39,681 bases of DNA from Dorea sp. 5-2 (GTDB lineage Bacteria; Bacillota; Clostridia; Lachnospirales; Lachnospiraceae): the NCBI RefSeq assembly GCF_000403455.2, contig NZ_KE159748.1, forward strand, positions 159,654 through 199,334, given 5' to 3'. The position numbers and the translations under genes are program-made. Positions 26,078 through 34,585 of this stretch are shown here, in pieces. A model generated the notes under the pieces. It was not told where the DNA came from. It made no database searches and was given only the letters and a program-made list of their open reading frames with translations. How positions within the stretch are numbered: position 1 is the first letter of the stretch; every line of letters starts with the position of its first letter.

Positions 26078-26449
26078 ATGATGGATGTGAAGATCCAACT
26101 GATTGTTGGAGTGGGCGTGATACTTGCATTGATTGTTATCATCAATATGATAAGAAGAAAACGGTTGGAACTCAGGTATGCTTTGGCGTGGCTTCTGGTG
26201 GGGATTTCCATTCTTGTGCTGGATTGTTTTCCGCAATTGATTACATGGCTGGCTGTTCAGGTAGGTGTGGCGAGTCCGGTCAACATGCTTTTTTTCCTTG
26301 GGTTTTGCTTTTCTTTGATGATCATCTTTGTTCTGACGGTGGCAGTATCCAGAATGTCGATCAGGATTAAGGAATTGGCGCAGGAACTGGCGCTTTATGA
26401 AAGATATGGGGAAAAAGACGAGAATGGATGTCGGGAGAATAGAAAATAA
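26078..26449 (+). CDS. DUF2304 small membrane protein (GacJ-like partner)
   Basis: A 123-residue protein with three hydrophobic helices (about 6-24, 35-55 and 68-90) and a short charged C-terminal helix. The RRKRLELRYALAWLLVGISI segment is characteristic of DUF2304. In the group A carbohydrate pathway a protein of this kind, GacJ, binds the GT2 enzyme GacI at the membrane and raises its activity. The position right after a GT2 that lacks its own membrane anchor supports the same role here. AGAGGTAATTAGG precedes the start; a second ATG directly follows. It ends one base before the chosen start of the next gene. Confidence 0.8.
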   Translation: MMDVKIQLIVGVGVILALIVIINMIRRKRLELRYALAWLLVGISILVLDCFPQLITWLAVQVGVASPVNMLFFLGFCFSLMIIFVLTVAVSRMSIRIKELAQELALYERYGEKDENGCRENRK

Positions 26450-26450
26450 G

Positions 26451-28463
26451 ATGCAGAAAGAACAAATAAAAGAAAAGCTGAAAAACAATAAGGCGATCAT
26501 TATCGTATTTATCTTCTGGATACTGATTAGTTATTCTATGTATCTGGCATATAATTGTGAATGGGAAAGTGCGATGGGACAGCCTGTCGATATCGTCGAA
26601 GTGGGAAAGAACGAGGAAAAAGAGACTGTTCCGCTGAAAGAACAGGCGGTATCACAGGAAATAAAAGCAGATTTCAATGTGATGACGGGATTTTCTTTGT
26701 ATTTTAATATGGAAAATGTGTATTTCGACGGCGTGTTGGATACAGAATTGATCCACAAAGATTCCAATAAGAAAATACAAGAATGGAGAATTGACTTCAA
26801 CGAGATCAAAGGAGACGGCTATTTTAATTTTACGTTGGAAAAACCCCTGGAACTAAAGAAAAATGAAACATTGGTTATAAATCTGAAGATGGAGAATCAT
26901 TCAAAATTTATTCCCAAATTAGTTCTGGCAGATAATAAAAATCGTTCGAAAGCCGCTTTAGAGATCAACGGGGAAGCCAGTGATAAGATCATTCCATATA
27001 AGATTGCAAATGGAAATCATTCGGGACTTAGGTATTTTGCTTTTGCGCTGTATATAGGGATGACGATAGTCTTAGTTGCTATGACCATTATGGCTGTAAA
27101 GAAGACAAAGACAGAGCATTGTTTTGTTGTTTCGGCGCTGCTATTAGGGATGATCTATATGTTTGTTCTCCCGCCCTTCGTGGTGCCGGATGAGACGGCT
27201 CATTTTTTGACGGTTTATGAAAAGAGCAGCCGGTTGTTGGGAGAGGAAGCGCTCGACCATAAAGGAAACGTATTGGTTCCGTCAGAAAAACTGTGGGGAA
27301 ATGTCGGACATAAAACGGCTGCGTCAAGAGACCGTTATCTGGATTTTATGAAGGGAGTTTTGGGAAAAGGCGGAGAAGAAGAGATGGGATCTGATGCGGA
27401 TAAGAGTGTCTCGACCAGGCCTGCGCTATGGCAAACGGCAGGGGGATATTTCCCACAGATTGCGGGGGTGAGCGCCGCCCGGCTCTTTCATATGAACAGC
27501 GACCGGATATTGTTTATGGGGAGATTGTTTTCGCTGTTATGGTATTGTTTTGTGATGTTTTGGGCGATACGGCTGATACCCTTTGGAAAGACGACGCTAT
27601 TTATCATCGGAATTTTACCTATGACGCTGCAGCAGGTAGTCTCGTATAACTATGATTCGACCTTATTGGGGATCTGCTTTTTTGCGGTTGCCGATCTGCT
27701 GTATATGAAATATGTAAAAGAAAAAATATTGTGGTATGATATCGCGCTGCTTACGTTTATAGTCGTGATCATTTCCTTGGTCAAATTTGTATATTTACCG
27801 ATCATAGGGATAACGGTTCTGATTCCAAAAGAAAAGTACGGCGGCGTGGCGAAAAAGCGTCTTGCGCTTGGTGTCCTGGCTGTCAGCAGCGTGATCGTAG
27901 TACTTGCCGCGAAGCTGGCGACGCTGAACGATATTGCTCAGCCGGCGGCAGAAACAGCAGGAAGAGCGGCGGTCAAGATGTCTTTGTCTTATTGTCTGGG
28001 GCATCCGGTAGAGATGATCGAGATTTGTTACCGTACGCTTGAGAGACAGACGTCGGGTTATATTTCACAAATGCTTGCTACGCCGTTGGGATATCTTGAT
28101 ACACCGTTACCGGAGATCGTAGTTTATGCGCTGATTTTGCTTCTTTTATTCAGTATTTTAAAGTGCGGAGACGAAGTGCGGTATGAAGTAAGAGATGTGA
28201 GAAGATATTCTGCGGCGATCACGATATTGATCACTGGTATGATCATGGCTGCCCTGCTTCTGTCGTGGACGACGGAGGACGCGGTTCAGATAGACGGGAT
28301 TCAAGGCAGATATTTCTTACCGATCCTGCCGTTGATCGTTGTGTTGACTCAGAATCATTTAATCGTGTTGAAAAGAAATATAGATCAATATCTGATTGTC
28401 TTTATGGGGTGTGTACAATGTATATCCGTGTATTTTATTACATTGACGGCGTTGGGGCGATAG
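26451..28463 (+). CDS. DUF2142 multi-pass membrane protein (probable GT-C glycosyltransferase)
   Basis: A protein of about 670 residues. A first helix near residues 15-35 is followed by about 150 extracytoplasmic residues that look beta-rich, then about ten hydrophobic helices. The loop FVVPDETAHFLTVYEKS after the second helix, with its acidic pair and histidine, matches the DUF2142/GT-C first-loop pattern where the catalytic acid usually sits. GT-C enzymes use polyprenyl-phosphate sugars on the outer face. With the DPM1-like enzyme, DUF2304 protein and flippase this completes a side-chain-adding set. Start choice is uncertain: ATGs at 26397, 26406 and 26424 are in frame and overlap the previous gene. 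I took the one just after the stop because it leaves a short cytoplasmic tail. Confidence 0.75.
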   Translation: MQKEQIKEKLKNNKAIIIVFIFWILISYSMYLAYNCEWESAMGQPVDIVEVGKNEEKETVPLKEQAVSQEIKADFNVMTGFSLYFNMENVYFDGVLDTELIHKDSNKKIQEWRIDFNEIKGDGYFNFTLEKPLELKKNETLVINLKMENHSKFIPKLVLADNKNRSKAALEINGEASDKIIPYKIANGNHSGLRYFAFALYIGMTIVLVAMTIMAVKKTKTEHCFVVSALLLGMIYMFVLPPFVVPDETAHFLTVYEKSSRLLGEEALDHKGNVLVPSEKLWGNVGHKTAASRDRYLDFMKGVLGKGGEEEMGSDADKSVSTRPALWQTAGGYFPQIAGVSAARLFHMNSDRILFMGRLFSLLWYCFVMFWAIRLIPFGKTTLFIIGILPMTLQQVVSYNYDSTLLGICFFAVADLLYMKYVKEKILWYDIALLTFIVVIISLVKFVYLPIIGITVLIPKEKYGGVAKKRLALGVLAVSSVIVVLAAKLATLNDIAQPAAETAGRAAVKMSLSYCLGHPVEMIEICYRTLERQTSGYISQMLATPLGYLDTPLPEIVVYALILLLLFSILKCGDEVRYEVRDVRRYSAAITILITGMIMAALLLSWTTEDAVQIDGIQGRYFLPILPLIVVLTQNHLIVLKRNIDQYLIVFMGCVQCISVYFITLTALGR

Positions 28464-28505
28464 AAAAAGGGAACTATAAATGTTTAGAAAATATAAGGAG
28501 CAAAC

Positions 28506-29282
28506 ATGATAGAGCATTTACAGAATTTTAAAAAATTTCAGCCTCTGTTACAGGAATTAGTGGCGAGAGATATCAAGATAAAGTACAGAAGATCGGTGCT
28601 TGGAGTACTTTGGACGCTGTTGAATCCCTTGTTCATGATGGTCGTTCTGTCAGTCGTTTTTTCGAATTTGTTTAAAATGGATATAGAGAATTTCCCTTTA
28701 TATTTGTTAAGCGGTCAGTTGGTTTTTAATTTTTTCTCAGATTCGACTACGAATTCTATGTCGGCGATCATTGGGAACGCTTCATTGATTAAGAAGATCT
28801 ATGTACCAAAGTATTTGTTTGTGATTTCTAGAGTTTTTTCAAGCTTTATTAATCTGATGGCGTCGTTTACGGCATTGCTTCTGGTAATGGTGGCGATGAG
28901 AGCGGAATTGCACTGGACTGTTTTGCTGATTCCGATCCCTTTAATGTTATTGGTTCTTTTTTGCCTGGGAGTCGGTTTGATCCTGTCAGCGATCACCGTC
29001 AAATTCAGGGACATTATGCACTTATATTCCGTGTTTACGACAGCGTTGATGTACTTAACGCCGGTTATTTATCCCATGTCGATGCTTCCGGACTGGTTAA
29101 GACCGATCGTACGGCTGAATCCGATTACCAATATTTTGATCATGTTCCGCGATGTGATGCTGAATAATTCATTATTGGACCTGAAGTCTTTGCTGTTAGC
29201 CGTCATAGAAGCAGTGGTGGCTTTACTTGCCGGCTTGTGGGTATTTTATAAGAATCAGGATGAATTCATTCTGAATATATAG
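28506..29282 (+). CDS. wzm: Polysaccharide ABC exporter permease (Wzm/TagG-like)
   Basis: A 258-residue ABC-2 permease with about six helices. It has the N-terminal amphipathic segment LQELVARDIKIKYRRSVLG followed by LWTLLNPLFMM, both typical of Wzm/TagG/RgpC-type exporters of teichoic acids, O-antigens and rhamnans. It forms the channel through which the lipid-linked polymer made in the cytoplasm crosses the membrane. ATAAGGAGCAAAC precedes the ATG. The cognate ATPase gene follows after 13 bases. Full family length. Confidence 0.88.
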   Translation: MIEHLQNFKKFQPLLQELVARDIKIKYRRSVLGVLWTLLNPLFMMVVLSVVFSNLFKMDIENFPLYLLSGQLVFNFFSDSTTNSMSAIIGNASLIKKIYVPKYLFVISRVFSSFINLMASFTALLLVMVAMRAELHWTVLLIPIPLMLLVLFCLGVGLILSAITVKFRDIMHLYSVFTTALMYLTPVIYPMSMLPDWLRPIVRLNPITNILIMFRDVMLNNSLLDLKSLLLAVIEAVVALLAGLWVFYKNQDEFILNI

Positions 29283-29295
29283 GGAGTGTGATAAG

Positions 29296-30036
29296 ATGGA
29301 TAAGTCCGTGATGGTAAAAGTGGAGCATATTTCGATGAAATTCAATCTGTCTTCGGAGAAATTCGACAGTATTAAAGAATATATTATCAAAAGTATCAAG
29401 AGGCAGGTGTCTTTTGATGAATTCTGGGCGCTGAAGGATGTGTCCTTCGATGTTTTTCAGGGAGATGCGTTAGGATTGGTGGGACTGAACGGCAGCGGGA
29501 AAAGTACGATGCTGAAAGTGATCGCCGGAGTCTTGAAGCCTACGAAAGGAAGCGTGTCCATCGGAGGAACCGTCGCTCCGTTGATCGAGTTGGGAGCGGG
29601 ATTCGATATGGATCTGACGGCGCGGGAGAATGTGTTTTTAAATGGAGCTTTGTTGGGGTATTCACGGGAGGAAATGGAAAGGCATTATCAGAACATCGTA
29701 GATTTTTCAGAATTGGATAATTTTATGGATGTACCGGTCAAAAACTTTTCCTCGGGTATGGTATCAAGGCTGGCGTTTGCGATCGCGACGATCGGGACGC
29801 CGGATATTTTGATCGTAGACGAAGTTCTGTCCGTAGGGGATTTCCGTTTTCAGCAAAAATGTGAAAGCAGGATCAGAAGTATGATGGAAGGCGGAACAAC
29901 TGTTTTATTTGTTTCTCACAGTATTGACCAGGTAAGAAAGTTGTGTAATAAGGTTGTGTGGCTGGAACATGGTGAATTGAAGATGTATGGTGATGTAAAG
30001 GAAGTCTGTGATATTTACAGTCAGTCATACAAATAA
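29296..30036 (+). CDS. wzt: Polysaccharide ABC exporter ATPase (Wzt/TagH-like)
   Basis: A 246-residue ATPase. Walker A is GLNGSGKS (63-70), the signature is NFSSGM (150-155), Walker B is ILIVDE (171-176) and the H-loop His is at 208. The segment AGVLKPTKGSVSIGG and the ELGAGFDMDLTARENVFLNG motif are hallmarks of the polysaccharide/teichoic-acid exporter subgroup. The C-terminal carbohydrate-recognition domain found in O9a-type Wzt is absent, so export probably does not depend on a chain-terminating cap. It pairs with the permease just upstream. Confidence 0.9.
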   Translation: MDKSVMVKVEHISMKFNLSSEKFDSIKEYIIKSIKRQVSFDEFWALKDVSFDVFQGDALGLVGLNGSGKSTMLKVIAGVLKPTKGSVSIGGTVAPLIELGAGFDMDLTARENVFLNGALLGYSREEMERHYQNIVDFSELDNFMDVPVKNFSSGMVSRLAFAIATIGTPDILIVDEVLSVGDFRFQQKCESRIRSMMEGGTTVLFVSHSIDQVRKLCNKVVWLEHGELKMYGDVKEVCDIYSQSYK

Positions 30037-30046
30037 GGAGCAGAGA

Positions 30047-30649
30047 ATGAAACAAAAAATCGGCAGGATATTAATAGGAATCGTGATCGTGCTTGCGGTA
30101 TATGCGTATGCGCATATTTCAAAGACGCATAATGTCTATGACAAGAATATTGATGCAAGTGAATACAAAGATACGACCGTATATTTGAACGAAGAGATAG
30201 CGCAGACATTCATTTGCCAGGAGGATTATCTGGACGGGATACGAGTGAAGTGCAGGCTTGCAGGCGGTGCAGGTGAGGTCAGGTTAAGATGGTCTCTTAC
30301 AGATCTCAAGGAGAAAACGCAGGTTGCCGAAGGAACGGCGGACGGCAGTCAGGTCAAAAACGGGAAATTCTTTGAGCTTCCGTTTCAGAGAGTGCAGGAT
30401 ACCAGGGGAAAGGAATATGAATTTCGAATTGCAGCCGAGGGAGAGGACGCCGAGAATTCTGTGAATTTCTGCTATACGGTTAAGCAGGAAGAGAATACGG
30501 CTATGGAGCTGGATGGCAGCGCCGTCGAGGGAACGGTAGTCTTACGGACGGTTACCGAGCGGTTTGACCTGGAGACGTTTTGTGTTCTCATGATATTTGT
30601 GTTATATAGCGCGGCGTTTTTAAGATTCTTGTATAAGTTGTTCAAGTAG
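30047..30649 (+). CDS. Unrecognised small bitopic membrane protein in the glycan operon
   Basis: A 200-residue protein I do not recognise. One helix lies at about 6-24 and another at about 175-195, enclosing some 150 extracytoplasmic residues predicted by pattern to be beta-rich (alternating hydrophobics, DLKEKTQVAEGTADGSQV, KEYEFRIAAEGE). The same type of domain, with strands of similar spacing, seems to follow the first helix of the DUF2142 protein four genes upstream, so this may be a free-standing relative of that jelly-roll-like region. The ATG follows AATAAGGAGCAGAGA; an upstream alternative overlaps the ATPase gene. It lies between the exporter and the first large glycosyltransferase, suggesting a role in handling polymer or donor on the outer face. 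Function unknown. Confidence 0.6.
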   Translation: MKQKIGRILIGIVIVLAVYAYAHISKTHNVYDKNIDASEYKDTTVYLNEEIAQTFICQEDYLDGIRVKCRLAGGAGEVRLRWSLTDLKEKTQVAEGTADGSQVKNGKFFELPFQRVQDTRGKEYEFRIAAEGEDAENSVNFCYTVKQEENTAMELDGSAVEGTVVLRTVTERFDLETFCVLMIFVLYSAAFLRFLYKLFK

Positions 30650-30665
30650 ATGTGGGAGAGTGGCT

Positions 30666-32342
30666 ATGTCAAGATTAAGGAAAGCGATGAAGGTACTCAG
30701 GACAGATGGGATAAGAGTATTTTTAAAAAAAGTGTGGAAGAAGATGTGCGGATATCTGAGAACTGCCGGTGCAGAAAGAGAAATGCGCTGCCTTCATGTG
30801 ATCACAAGAAGGCAGCGGTATTGGCAGAAGAGGCATGTATTCAAGAATCCGGTCAAGTTCAGCATTATTACGCCTCTTTATAATACACCTAAGAGGTATC
30901 TGGTGGAATTGATCAGATCTCTGGAAAGACAGACATATCCCAACTGGGAATTGTGCCTTGCCGACGGAAGTGACAAGGAGCATTCTTATGTAAAGAAGAT
31001 CTGTCAGAGATGGTGTAAGAAAGACGCCAGGATTATTTATACGAAACTAAAAGAAAATAAAGGGATATCGCAGAATACCAACGCATGTATCAAGATATCA
31101 AGCGGACAATATTTTGGATTGTTGGATCATGATGATATCCTACATGAATCGGCGCTTTTTGAGATGATGATGCAGATCAGCAGGCATAATGCGGACTTTC
31201 TGTATTCTGATGAGGCAAAATTCTCTGGAAACATAAAAGACGCGAAAGACTTTAATTTTAAGCCTGGATTTGGAAAGGACGAATTAAGATCGCATAATTA
31301 TATTTGTCATTTTACTGTATTTGGCCGGGAGCTTCTTCATAAGATCGGGCAGATCTATCGTCCGGAATTCGACGGCAGCCAGGATCATGATATGGTGCTT
31401 CGTTTGACGGAGAAGGCAAGAAGGATCGTCCATATCCCGAAGGTACTATATTACTGGAGAGTTCATCCGGAATCCGTGTCCATGAATCTCAGTTCTAAAA
31501 ACTATGCTGTTGACGCGGCGATCAGAGCGGTGGGGGAGCAGCTTCGGAGGACAGGTGAACCGGGAACGGTAAAAAGCAACTTACCTTATCAGACAATCTA
31601 CAGGACAAGATATGATATTGCCCAAAAGGATAGCCGTATTGCCGTATTAGTGCATGGAATACGTAATATGCAGGAATACGACGGTTTTGTGAAAAAGATC
31701 CAGGAGTCTGCAGCAGATAAAAAGTTAGAATTTTTCCCGGTTGTGGAAGAGGGGAAGAAATCGTTCGGAGCTTTATTGAATCAGGCGCTGAGTGGGAGCA
31801 GTGCGGAATATGTTCTGCTCATGAATATCGGGTGTGTGCCTGTGAGCGCCGGCTGGATCGACGAGATGTTGATGTTCGCGCAGCGGGAAGACGTGGCGGC
31901 AGTATCGCCGAAGATTCTGTATAAAAACGGTACGATCGCATATGCCGGTATTGCACTGGATCACGAGAAAGAGGAAAGGATCCGATATCTGTGTCAGGGC
32001 ATTGCAGACACAGAACAAGGATATGAAGCGATTCTTCGGCATGTAAGGAATACAACGTCCGTGTGGCGCGGGTGCTGTATGATCCAACGAAGCAAGTTGG
32101 ATAAGTTAAAAGGCTTCGCAGAAGATCTGGATGGTTATGAAGAGATAGATCTGTCTTTACAGGCGGTGAAGCAGGGCTACTGGAATGTCTGGACGTGTTT
32201 TGCAGTTATGCAATTAGACAGAGACTATATAGACGATGGTGCGAAAAAGAATACAAAAAAATTCGTAAAATTGTGGAATGCTGAACTTAAGAAGGGCGAT
32301 AACTTTTATCATCCGTTATGGAAGAAACTAGGATTAGTATAA
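30666..32342 (+). CDS. Two-domain GT2 glycosyltransferase (rhamnosyltransferase-like)
   Basis: A 558-residue cytoplasmic enzyme. An N-terminal basic amphipathic helix (about 1-35) is followed by a GT-A domain at about 62-290 with FSIITPLYNTPKRYL, LADGSDKEHS, the GLLDHDDIL metal motif (DHDD at 154-157) and YYWRVHPESVS. A second, degenerate GT-A-like half (about 318-540) has LLMNIGCVPVSAGWIDEM but no clear DxD. This layout is common in polymerising rhamnosyltransferases and other rhamnan-locus enzymes. The ATG lies 6 bases after GGGAGAG; an upstream GTG sits too close. Likely adds one or more residues of the main chain; donor not provable. Confidence 0.8.
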   Translation: MSRLRKAMKVLRTDGIRVFLKKVWKKMCGYLRTAGAEREMRCLHVITRRQRYWQKRHVFKNPVKFSIITPLYNTPKRYLVELIRSLERQTYPNWELCLADGSDKEHSYVKKICQRWCKKDARIIYTKLKENKGISQNTNACIKISSGQYFGLLDHDDILHESALFEMMMQISRHNADFLYSDEAKFSGNIKDAKDFNFKPGFGKDELRSHNYICHFTVFGRELLHKIGQIYRPEFDGSQDHDMVLRLTEKARRIVHIPKVLYYWRVHPESVSMNLSSKNYAVDAAIRAVGEQLRRTGEPGTVKSNLPYQTIYRTRYDIAQKDSRIAVLVHGIRNMQEYDGFVKKIQESAADKKLEFFPVVEEGKKSFGALLNQALSGSSAEYVLLMNIGCVPVSAGWIDEMLMFAQREDVAAVSPKILYKNGTIAYAGIALDHEKEERIRYLCQGIADTEQGYEAILRHVRNTTSVWRGCCMIQRSKLDKLKGFAEDLDGYEEIDLSLQAVKQGYWNVWTCFAVMQLDRDYIDDGAKKNTKKFVKLWNAELKKGDNFYHPLWKKLGLV

Positions 32343-32397
32343 TATGTATTCCTGGCATGAAAAGATTACCAGGAGCGTTAATTTGCAGGGAGGAAGT

Positions 32398-34575
32398 ATG
32401 GCAGATATCAGAGAATTGACAGGAAAAACAGTTACGACATTAAGAGAAGAAGGAATCGTTGCGGTTGCGAAGAAGGCGAAGAATCTTGTCCAGATGTCGG
32501 TAATAGAAGGCAAAGATGCAAAAAATAAGGTTTTTCGCGACGTATTGTTTATCAATGGGTGTGATGAAAGTGTGCCGCATCCTGCCAGATACAGGGTCCG
32601 TCATCAGAGAGAACAGTTGGAAGCGAACCATGTCTCGACGAATCAAGTGTATTATGTGAACCTGGAATTGGATCAGGTTCGGTTCTATAGAACTTTCGTA
32701 TTTTTCAGATGTCCTTATACGGATATGATCGGTGAATTTATCAAACTGGCAAAAAAACTGAATAAAAGGGTCTTATTTGATATTGACGATCTGGTTATAG
32801 ATACAAAATATACGGATACGATCAAATATCTTGATTCCATGTCAAAAGAGGAACGCGCTCTTTATGACGACGGAGTCATGCGGATGGGGAAGACTTTGAA
32901 GCTCTGTGACGCTGCAATTACTACGACGGAGCGTCTGGCAGAAGAGTTGAATAAATACGTCCCTGAGGTTTTTATCAACCGGAATACGGCTTCAGAAGAG
33001 ATGTATGATCTGTCAGTGAAAGCGGTGAAGAATAGGAGATACGATAAGACAAAGGTGGGGATCGGATATTTCAGCGGAAGTCTGACGCATAATGACGATT
33101 TTCTCTTGATTCTTCCGTCTTTGGAGAAGATCATGGAAAAGTACAGCCAGGTATACCTCCATGTTGTCGGAGAGTTAGATCTGCCGGATAAACTGAAACG
33201 ATTTAAAAGCAGGGTTGTCTGTCATCCATTTACAGACTGGAAGAAACTGCCGGAGCTGATCTCTAAGGTAGATATCAATCTGGCGCCCCTGGAGCAGAGT
33301 ATCTTCAATGAAGCAAAGTCAGAGAATAAGTGGGTAGAGGCGGCTTTGGTGAAAGTGCCGACGGTGGCGAGTAAGGTAGGGGCTTTTGACAGAATGATAA
33401 AGGACAAAGTGACTGGTTTCTTATGTTCTTCGTCAGAGGAATGGGAAAATGTCCTTTCTTTACTGGTAGAAAATAAAGGGCTGAGAAGGAAGATTGGGGA
33501 AAGGGCATATCGGTATTGTACGAAAAAGTGTGTGACGCTGTATACGGGGATTCCTTTGAAAAGATTTATCGAGAAGTATACGACGCCGAATATTGCTTTT
33601 GCGCTGCCGTCTATGAATATCAGCGGCGGGATCATGGTGGCTTTAAAACATGCCGTGATGCTGCAGGATGCAGGGCAGGATGTGATGCTCATCAATGTGG
33701 ACAATAAGATCACATGGTGCAATCATGAAGACCATCAGATCCCTGTCATCGGACAGAATGGGAAATTCCTGTTAGGCAGGTTTGACCGGATGGTTGCGAC
33801 CATGTGGACGACCGTGTCCTTTTTGGAGAATTATAATAATATCGGAAAAAGATATTATCTGGTGCAGAACTTTGAACCTGATTTTTATGAGGCGGGCAAT
33901 CCGTTAAGGGTTGCGGCGAATCAAAGTTATTTTCCAAGGGTTGACATACAATGCCTGACAATATCACAGTGGTGTAAGAAATGGTTAGAAACCGATTACG
34001 GACATAGTGTCAGATATGTGCCGAACGGTATTGTGAAAGAGAAGTTCAGGCATTATAAGCGTGATTTTTCCGGGAAGATCCGTATTCTGATCGAAGGAGA
34101 CTGCAGCGTTTACTATAAGAATGTGGATGAGAGCTTCCGGATTGTGGACAAGCTTGATCCGGAGAAATATGAGATATGGTATATGTCATATAATGCGAAA
34201 CCGAAAGCGCATTACCGTGTGGATAAGTTTCTGCATCAGGTTCCTTATGAAAAGGTACCTCAGGTATACCGCCAGTGCCATATCCTGTTGAAGACAAGTT
34301 TCCTGGAGAGCTTCTCCTATCCTCCGTTGGAGATGATGGCGACAGGAGGATATACGGTGGTAGTGCCGAATGACGGGAATAAAGAATATCTTATCGATGG
34401 TGAGAACTGTCTGCTCTATCCTTGCGGGAAAACAGACAAGGCAGTCGAAGCAATCGAACGGATCTGTAATGATGAAGAATTAAGAGACAGGCTTTATGAG
34501 GGGGGGATTGAAACAGCAAAGAAGCGGGATTGGGAAGAACTAAGAGAAGATATCGTGGCAATGTACAAGGATTAG
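32398..34575 (+). CDS. Dual GT-B glycosyltransferase with WsaF-like C-terminal half
   Basis: A 725-residue enzyme starting with a basic amphipathic helix (about 1-38) like its neighbours. The first GT-B unit (about 45-385) has RVLFDIDDLVID, GIGYFSGSLTHNDDF and a donor-side segment ending with KVPTVASKVGAF. The second unit (about 395-725) begins IAFALPSMNISGGIMVALKH, contains YYLVQNFEPDFYEAG near residue 485 and ends with ETSFSYPPLEM-like LESFSYPPLEMMATGG. That second half matches the WsaF rhamnosyltransferase family as I know it. Two transferase units in one chain suggest it adds two successive linkages. A strong GGGAGGAAG precedes the chosen ATG; an upstream ATG at 32344 has none. Rhamnose as donor is inferred from family only. 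Confidence 0.8.
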   Translation: MADIRELTGKTVTTLREEGIVAVAKKAKNLVQMSVIEGKDAKNKVFRDVLFINGCDESVPHPARYRVRHQREQLEANHVSTNQVYYVNLELDQVRFYRTFVFFRCPYTDMIGEFIKLAKKLNKRVLFDIDDLVIDTKYTDTIKYLDSMSKEERALYDDGVMRMGKTLKLCDAAITTTERLAEELNKYVPEVFINRNTASEEMYDLSVKAVKNRRYDKTKVGIGYFSGSLTHNDDFLLILPSLEKIMEKYSQVYLHVVGELDLPDKLKRFKSRVVCHPFTDWKKLPELISKVDINLAPLEQSIFNEAKSENKWVEAALVKVPTVASKVGAFDRMIKDKVTGFLCSSSEEWENVLSLLVENKGLRRKIGERAYRYCTKKCVTLYTGIPLKRFIEKYTTPNIAFALPSMNISGGIMVALKHAVMLQDAGQDVMLINVDNKITWCNHEDHQIPVIGQNGKFLLGRFDRMVATMWTTVSFLENYNNIGKRYYLVQNFEPDFYEAGNPLRVAANQSYFPRVDIQCLTISQWCKKWLETDYGHSVRYVPNGIVKEKFRHYKRDFSGKIRILIEGDCSVYYKNVDESFRIVDKLDPEKYEIWYMSYNAKPKAHYRVDKFLHQVPYEKVPQVYRQCHILLKTSFLESFSYPPLEMMATGGYTVVVPNDGNKEYLIDGENCLLYPCGKTDKAVEAIERICNDEELRDRLYEGGIETAKKRDWEELREDIVAMYKD

Positions 34576-34585
34576 GATAGAATTT

